Origin: Acidaminococcus sp.
Lineage (GTDB): Bacteria > Bacillota > Negativicutes > Acidaminococcales > Acidaminococcaceae
Length of the DNA stretch: 10,285 bases
Direction: 5' to 3'
Assembly: GCA_019416065.1 (NCBI GenBank)
Contig: DXYB01000059.1
Span: forward strand, 1-10,285
A program made the translations under genes and the position numbers. Shown one piece after another: positions 6,044-10,285 of this stretch; positions within the stretch are counted from its first letter, which is position 1; every line of letters starts with the position of its first letter. The notes under the pieces are model-generated. The model was not told the DNA's origin and searched no databases. It saw nothing but the letters and a program-made list of their open reading frames with translations.

Positions 6044-6985
6044 TTATAATACGGCATCGCTCATCAACAGCGCCATAATGGCTTTTTGCACATGCAGCCG
6101 GTTTTCTGCTTCGTCAAATACGGCGGAGTGAGACCCTTCAATCACTTCTTCTGTAATTTCTTCTCCCCTGTGGGCAGGCAGGCAGTGGAGCACCATCACA
6201 TCGGGCCGGGCCAATTCCACCAGGTGTTGGTTAATCTGATAGGCATGGAGGGCTTTTTTCCGTACCTCCCGCTCGCTTTCCTCCCCCATGCTGGCCCATA
6301 CGTCCGTGTAGAGTACGTCCGCATTTTTGGCAGCCGCTTCCATATCTTCCTGCACGGTAACGGTGCAACCGGTAATGGCCGCGTCCGCTTTAGCCTGGGA
6401 TACAATCTGAGGATTGGGTTGATATCCTTTGGGGCTGGCGCATACCATATTCATTCCCACCTTGGCACAGGCAAACATCAAGGAGTGGGCCATGTTGTTG
6501 CCGTCTCCCACATACACCAGCTTGCGGCCTTTTAATACATCTTTGTATTCCAAGATGGTAAACATATCCGTGAGCGCCTGGCAGGGATGGAGCAGATCCG
6601 TCAGACCGTTGATGACAGGAACCGTGGCATATTCCGCCAGTTCCTTCACCGCCTCATGAGAATAGGTACGAATCATGATCCCGTCCACAAAACGGGACAG
6701 TACCCGAGCCGTGTCTTTCACCGGTTCGCCCCGGCCGATTTGGGAAGTGGCTTCACTCATATAAATGGGATGTCCCCCCAACTGGTGAAATCCTGTTTCA
6801 AAGGAAACCCGAGTACGGGTAGACGCCTTGGAAAAAATCATGGCCAGCGTCTTGCCCTTTAAATACTCATGGGGTTCTCCCAGCTTTTGTTTTTTCTTTA
6901 ATTTTCTGCTCACATCCAGTATGGTGGCGACTTCGCCCACGGATAAATCATGGATGGATAGCAAATCTTTGTTTCGTAAAGCCAT
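6044..6985 (-). CDS. argF: Ornithine carbamoyltransferase
   Basis: Transfers the carbamoyl group of carbamoyl phosphate to ornithine, giving citrulline. The 313 residues are standard. Carbamoyl-phosphate site STRTR is at 55-59 and HPCQ at 133-136; the ornithine-binding DVWASMG is at 228-234 and HCLP at 267-270, so all family signatures are present. Its place between argD and argG, and the lack of arcA or arcC nearby, favours the biosynthetic (argF) over the catabolic (arcB) role; the sequence alone would not separate them. It is 24 bp downstream of argD, with a purine-rich GAAGAAGGG ribosome site. Confidence 0.95.
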   Translation of the reverse strand: MALRNKDLLSIHDLSVGEVATILDVSRKLKKKQKLGEPHEYLKGKTLAMIFSKASTRTRVSFETGFHQLGGHPIYMSEATSQIGRGEPVKDTARVLSRFVDGIMIRTYSHEAVKELAEYATVPVINGLTDLLHPCQALTDMFTILEYKDVLKGRKLVYVGDGNNMAHSLMFACAKVGMNMVCASPKGYQPNPQIVSQAKADAAITGCTVTVQEDMEAAAKNADVLYTDVWASMGEESEREVRKKALHAYQINQHLVELARPDVMVLHCLPAHRGEEITEEVIEGSHSAVFDEAENRLHVQKAIMALLMSDAVL

Positions 6986-7009
6986 TATATCCCTTCTTCT
7001 ACTCAGTCA

Positions 7010-8200
7010 TCAAAATGCTGCCAACAGCGCATCCAGTCCTTTCAGCAGTGTATCAATCTGGGCTTGTGTAATAATCAAAGGCGGAGCAAAGCGCAGGACC
7101 GTACCAGCTGTACAGTTGAGAATGAGGCCTTTTTTAAGTCCCTCTGTGACAAGTGCGCCGCCAGGCTTTGTCAGTTCCATGCCCTGCAATAGCCCCATAC
7201 CCCGCACATCTTTGACTTTGTCCGGGTATTTTTTTTGCAGGGTCTGCAAGCCGTTATGCAAATAAGCCCCAGTCTTAGCCGCCTGTTTATCCAGTGCCAG
7301 GTCTTTCATAGTGTGGATAGCGGCATAGCAAGCAGCACAGGCCAGTGCGTTACCGCCAAAAGTGGAACCGTGATCTCCCGGCGCAAACACATGGGCAAGA
7401 CGTTCTGTTACCACAAAGGCGCCCATGGGAAAGCCGCAGCCGATTGCCTTAGCAAGGGTCATCACATCGGGCTTGACATCGCTATGCATATAGGCAAACC
7501 AGTATCCCGTGCGGCACACCCCTGTTTGTACTTCATCAAAAATAAGGAGGGCATCCTTTTTGTCACACAGTTCCCGGACCTTTTTCAAATAGCCTTCCGG
7601 CGGGACATGGACGCCGCCTTCTCCCTGGATAGGTTCTAAGAGCACGCCGCAAACGGTATCGTCCATTTGGGCGGCAAGGGCATCGCTATCACCATAGGGT
7701 ACATAGGAAAAAATATCCGTTAATGGGCCCAGGCCTTCATGGTAGTGTTCCTGCCCCGTTGCCGTCAACGTTTCCATCGTACGGCCATGAAAAGACGCCT
7801 TGGCGGTAATAATTTTTACTTTTTTCGGGTTTTTCTTTACACCATACTTCAGGGCCAACTTGATAGCCCCTTCATTGGCTTCCGCACCGGAATTGGCAAA
7901 AAACACCCGGTCAAAGCCGGTGACTTCACACAGCTGCTTAGCTGCTTTGGCCTGGATTTCCGTATAGAACAAATTGGAAACATGCATGATCTTTCCCGCT
8001 TGTTCCCGTATGGCCTCTACCACCGCCGGATGATTATATCCCAGGGCATTGACCGCAATACCCGCAAAGGCATCCAGATATTGCTTGCCATCCGCATCGT
8101 ACAGGTAGCAGCCTTCCCCATGGTCCAGAGCAATGGGAGCCCGGCCAAAAACGGGCAAATAATATTGCTCCGTGGTATTAATAATTTCTTGTGCATTCAT
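7010..8200 (-). CDS. argD: Acetylornithine aminotransferase
   Basis: PLP-dependent class III aminotransferase that converts N-acetylglutamate semialdehyde and glutamate to N-acetylornithine. At 396 residues it is of family length. Visible motifs are SGAEANE (104-110) for the cofactor phosphate, FDEVQTG (221-227) with the PLP-contacting Asp222, the Schiff-base lysine K251 in LAKAIGCGFPMGA, and HGSTFGGN (277-284). It lies between argB and argF, which settles its arginine role against close relatives acting on other omega-amino acids. The gap to argB is 35 bp, and the ribosome site (AGGAAGGGG) is 12 bases from the ATG, slightly far, which may lower its expression relative to its neighbours. Confidence 0.94.
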   Translation of the reverse strand: MNAQEIINTTEQYYLPVFGRAPIALDHGEGCYLYDADGKQYLDAFAGIAVNALGYNHPAVVEAIREQAGKIMHVSNLFYTEIQAKAAKQLCEVTGFDRVFFANSGAEANEGAIKLALKYGVKKNPKKVKIITAKASFHGRTMETLTATGQEHYHEGLGPLTDIFSYVPYGDSDALAAQMDDTVCGVLLEPIQGEGGVHVPPEGYLKKVRELCDKKDALLIFDEVQTGVCRTGYWFAYMHSDVKPDVMTLAKAIGCGFPMGAFVVTERLAHVFAPGDHGSTFGGNALACAACYAAIHTMKDLALDKQAAKTGAYLHNGLQTLQKKYPDKVKDVRGMGLLQGMELTKPGGALVTEGLKKGLILNCTAGTVLRFAPPLIITQAQIDTLLKGLDALLAAF

Positions 8201-8235
8201 TCTTGTATCATTCCCCTTCCTGCGGTTTTTTCGTT

Positions 8236-9123
8236 CTAATCCCGTACGACTTCCGTTCCCACGCCTTCATCGGAGAAAATTTCTTCCAGAATGGAATGTT
8301 CCCGTCGTCCGTCAATAATATGGGTTTTCACCGCACCACCGGACAGGGCAGAAATACAGGCCTTCACTTTAGGAATCATGCCGCCGTCAATACTACCCTT
8401 TACAATCAGCTCCTGGGCCTTCTCAAAAGTCAGAGTACTGAGGAAGGTCGCCGGATTGGTATGATCTTCAAAAATCCCTTTTACATCAGTAAGCATTAGT
8501 AGTTTTTCTGCCTTGAGGGCGCCGGCCACTTCCCCGGCTACGCTGTCTGCATTGATATTGTAGGTCTCCCCGTCAGGGCCAATACCAATAGGGGCAATCA
8601 CCGGAATATAATCGTGGATCAACAGCAAATTGATGAGGTCGGTGTTTACCCGCTCCACAGTGCCTACATAGCCGATATCCACCAGATTTACCTGTCCATT
8701 TTCGTACACATCTGCCAAATGTTTTCTGGCCTCAATGAGCCGGGCATCCTTGCCGTTTAACCCAATGGCGTTGCCGCCCAGGATATTTAGACGCCGTACT
8801 AGGTCCGTATTGGTTTTTCCTACCAGTGCCAGTTCGGCGATTTCCACGGTCTCTTTATCGGTTACTCTTAGACCGCTGACAAACTCCGTCTTTTTCCCGG
8901 CAGCCTTTAGCATGGCCGTAATTTCAGGCCCGCCGCCGTGCACCACCACGGGACGCATCCCGGCTAGTCTCAAAAAAGCAATATCCTGCAGCACTTTATT
9001 TTTCAGTTCATCGTTAACCATCGCGTTACCACCATACTTAACGACTACAGTTTTTCCTTTAAAAGCGCTTAAATATGGCAGGGCTTCAACTAAAATGTTC
9101 ATTTCATTGCCTTTGATTTGCAT
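8236..9123 (-). CDS. argB: Acetylglutamate kinase
   Basis: Phosphorylates N-acetylglutamate, usually the controlled step of arginine synthesis. With the start at 9123 the protein is 295 residues. Motifs of the amino-acid kinase fold are KYGGNAM (29-35), HGGGP (62-66), NINAD (189-193), LTDVKG (211-216) and GGMIPK (247-252). The frame is open to 9201 with a TTG, but only the ATG at 9123 has a good ribosome site (GGGAGG, 7 bases away). The extra N-terminal helix (about 8-21) before the kinase core is found in hexameric, arginine-inhibited enzymes and absent in the shorter E. coli type, so feedback inhibition is likely (inference). It is the first gene of the operon. Confidence 0.95.
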   Translation of the reverse strand: MQIKGNEMNILVEALPYLSAFKGKTVVVKYGGNAMVNDELKNKVLQDIAFLRLAGMRPVVVHGGGPEITAMLKAAGKKTEFVSGLRVTDKETVEIAELALVGKTNTDLVRRLNILGGNAIGLNGKDARLIEARKHLADVYENGQVNLVDIGYVGTVERVNTDLINLLLIHDYIPVIAPIGIGPDGETYNINADSVAGEVAGALKAEKLLMLTDVKGIFEDHTNPATFLSTLTFEKAQELIVKGSIDGGMIPKVKACISALSGGAVKTHIIDGRREHSILEEIFSDEGVGTEVVRD

Positions 9124-9245
9124 TCCATTTCCTCCCACTTTTTTATCCTGCTTGTGCCTAGAGGCTCTTTCGATGGAACCATAGGTCATAGACTTTGTCA
9201 ATTCATGAACGCATTCCCCACTCTTTCGCGCCCCTTCCCTTATGT

Positions 9246-9279
9246 TGCAATATTATACGACTATATGAATATATTTGCA
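9246..9279. promoter_or_regulatory. Two ARG-box-like sequences (ArgR/AhrC operator)
   Basis: TGAATATATTTGCA (9266-9279) matches 12 of 14 positions of the ARG-box consensus TGAATWWWWATTCA. A weaker box (9246-9259, CGTATAATATTGCA on the minus strand, about 10 of 14) lies with its centre 20 bp away, close to the spacing of tandem ARG boxes in known arginine regulons. Together they create the inverted repeat TGTTGCAA (9243-9250) and TTGCAACA (9275-9282). They cover the -35, spacer and -10 of the argB promoter, so a bound repressor would block it. The regulator gene is not in this window. Confidence 0.5.
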
Positions 9280-9280
9280 A
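9252..9280 (-). promoter_or_regulatory. Promoter of the argBDFGH operon
   Basis: Minus-strand TTGCAA (9275-9280) and perfect TATAAT (9252-9257) are 17 bp apart. Transcription would begin near 9245 and leave a leader of about 120 nt before argB. I see no attenuator hairpin and no convincing leader peptide in that leader. Confidence 0.7.
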
Positions 9281-9398
9281 CACTTTTTATAATTTTTTTA
9301 CATGACAATCCATGTCCTAAATGGTTCTATTATTATAGTAGATAAAGCAGCCACTTGCCACCTTTTTTACCGAATTCAACTGTGAAACTTTTCTTCCA

Positions 9399-9427
9399 TA
9401 GATTTTCTTTTGGGTTTCAGGTACAAT
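9399..9427 (+). promoter_or_regulatory. Tentative promoter of the glycosyltransferase gene
   Basis: TACAAT (9422-9427) is a fair -10 but the -35 position (TAGATT, 9399-9404) is weak. The start site would lie about 15 bp before the ATG, just upstream of the AAAGGAGG ribosome site at 9437-9444. The rest of the 326-bp divergent gap 9124-9449 holds the arg promoter, its operator and AT-rich sequence without other features I can support. Confidence 0.35.
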
Positions 9428-9449
9428 AAGAACTATAAAGGAGGCCCTT

Positions 9450-10232
9450 ATGCGCAAACTCTTATTCATTCTGGTACTTCTAGCAGCTGGTCTTTGTTAT
9501 TATATGACCCGCCCGGAAACCATCCATGAAAAAGTTGGACAAGAAACCCCTGGCACATTTTCCGCCACGGTGACCCAGACGCTTTCTAGTCGCCACAAAG
9601 AGGGTACCCTTGCAGCACTGACCGGTGCCTGGAATATCCAATACACCGCCCACGCGCGGATCCCCAAACAAGACTGGGTTCCCCTGAATCAAATTTCTCC
9701 TTACCTGCCCCAAGCACAGGTCGCCATTGAGGACAAACGATTTTACTCTCACCATGGCATTGACCCAGATGGCATCTTGCGGGCAACGCTGGTCAATCTC
9801 CAGGCCGACGAAGTAGTACAGGGCGGAAGTACCATCACCCAGCAGCTAGTAAAAAATCTCTTGCTCAGCCAGGAGCAGACGCTGGAACGAAAAGCCCTGG
9901 AGGCCGTATTGGCACTTCTCATCGAATCCCGTTGCAGCAAGGACGAGATTTTGGAAATGTATCTTAACACCACCTTTTTAGGTAGTGGCGCTACCGGTGT
10001 TCAGCAAGCGGCACAGAAATATTTCCGCAAAAAGCCAAAAGACTTGACGCTGGCCCAAGCCGCCACACTGGCAGGACTTCCCTATGCCCCCACCGCCTTA
10101 AATCCCCTAGAGCATCCGGAGGCTTGCAAAAAGCGCCGTGACCTAGTACTGCAGGCTATGAACCAGCAGGGATTTATCACCCGGGAGATGTTGGATAAGG
10201 CCCTGCTTGAGCCGCTTTTACCACAAAAATAA
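9450..10232 (+). CDS. mtgA: Monofunctional peptidoglycan glycosyltransferase (family GT51)
   Basis: Membrane-anchored enzyme polymerising lipid II into glycan strands on the outer face of the inner membrane. The 260 residues start with a membrane anchor (about 3-19) and contain the whole GT51 domain: catalytic EDKRFYSHHG (94-103, E94), GGSTITQQLVKN (125-136), RKALE (147-151, second acidic residue E151) and KDEILEMYLN (164-173). It lacks the penicillin-binding transpeptidase domain. The tail (KKRRDLVLQAMNQQGFITREMLDKALLEPL) resembles the end of the glycosyltransferase module in bifunctional class A PBPs more than a short MtgA. A C-terminally shortened PBP is therefore a possible alternative, although the TAA stop lies before the edge repeat and looks native. 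The ribosome site AAAGGAGG is excellent. The gene diverges from the arg operon. Confidence 0.85.
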   Translation: MRKLLFILVLLAAGLCYYMTRPETIHEKVGQETPGTFSATVTQTLSSRHKEGTLAALTGAWNIQYTAHARIPKQDWVPLNQISPYLPQAQVAIEDKRFYSHHGIDPDGILRATLVNLQADEVVQGGSTITQQLVKNLLLSQEQTLERKALEAVLALLIESRCSKDEILEMYLNTTFLGSGATGVQQAAQKYFRKKPKDLTLAQAATLAGLPYAPTALNPLEHPEACKKRRDLVLQAMNQQGFITREMLDKALLEPLLPQK

Positions 10233-10234
10233 AA

Positions 10235-10284
10235 GGTTCTATAATAAATGTTGGGGTCTTGTGGACGTTTACCTTCACAAAACC
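10235..10284. repeat. Right copy of the 50-bp terminal inverted repeat, probable IS end
   Basis: Exact reverse complement of 1-50, reading outward from GGTTCTATAA. It begins 2 bp after the glycosyltransferase stop codon, so no native terminator is visible for that gene. Identity over 50 bases exceeds typical IS terminal repeats, suggesting the same end of two element copies placed in opposite orientations, or one repeat read at both contig ends. Confidence 0.75.
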
Positions 10285-10285
10285 C

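Noticed and set aside
9124..9201. Longer ArgB starting from TTG at 9201
   Set aside because: No ribosome site there, the sequence is unlike other acetylglutamate kinases, and the ATG at 9123 has GGGAGG at good spacing.
9190..9215. Leader peptide upstream of argB
   Set aside because: The ATGs on the minus strand here open frames of only two or three codons, with no arginine run and no attenuator hairpin.
9323..9345. GGTTCTAT-like match to the edge repeat tip inside the divergent promoter region
   Set aside because: Only the first eight bases agree; the sequence then differs, so it is probably coincidence.
1..10285. Complete composite transposon carrying arginine and porin genes
   Set aside because: No transposase or target duplication is visible, and the content is core metabolism and envelope genes next to parS. 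Ordinary chromosome between two repeats is simpler.

Overview
The window looks like a chromosomal segment of a diderm Firmicute of the class Negativicutes, possibly Acidaminococcaceae (Acidaminococcus or Phascolarctobacterium type). The evidence is two outer-membrane porins with an N-terminal S-layer-homology (SLH) domain, the OmpM architecture typical of this class. They sit beside Firmicute-style arginine genes with strong AGGAGG-type ribosome sites. Genus-level placement is inference.

Layout: positions 1-50 and 10235-10284 form a perfect 50-bp inverted repeat at the two edges, resembling insertion-sequence ends pointing outward. On the minus strand, 117-1433 and 1766-3022 encode two OmpM-like porins. 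Each has its own promoter, 5' leader and intrinsic terminator. Between them, at 1652-1667, lies a perfect parS (ParB-binding) sequence centred in a 54-bp perfect palindrome (1633-1686). After a shared intergenic region (3023-3388) comes a minus-strand operon, argB-argD-argF-argG-argH (transcribed from 9123 down to 3389), ending in a strong hairpin at 3338-3381. Its promoter (9252-9280) overlaps two ARG-box-like sequences. Divergently, 9450-10232 on the plus strand encodes a membrane-anchored peptidoglycan glycosyltransferase whose stop codon lies 2 bp from the right-hand repeat.

How the genes work together: the arg operon phosphorylates N-acetylglutamate (ArgB), makes acetylornithine (ArgD), converts ornithine to citrulline (ArgF), and carries it through argininosuccinate to arginine (ArgG, ArgH). 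argC and the deacetylation gene (argJ or argE) are not here and must be elsewhere if the pathway is complete. The porins and the glycosyltransferase are envelope genes: SLH porins tether the outer membrane to peptidoglycan, and the glycosyltransferase polymerises peptidoglycan strands.

The non-coding observations are the most interesting. They are the parS site inside a long perfect palindrome (suggesting an origin-proximal locus), the parallel leader design of the two porins (a start-proximal 20-bp dyad plus a shared 18-bp box), and the inverted edge repeats. I see no CRISPR array, tRNA, rRNA, toxin-antitoxin or defence system.
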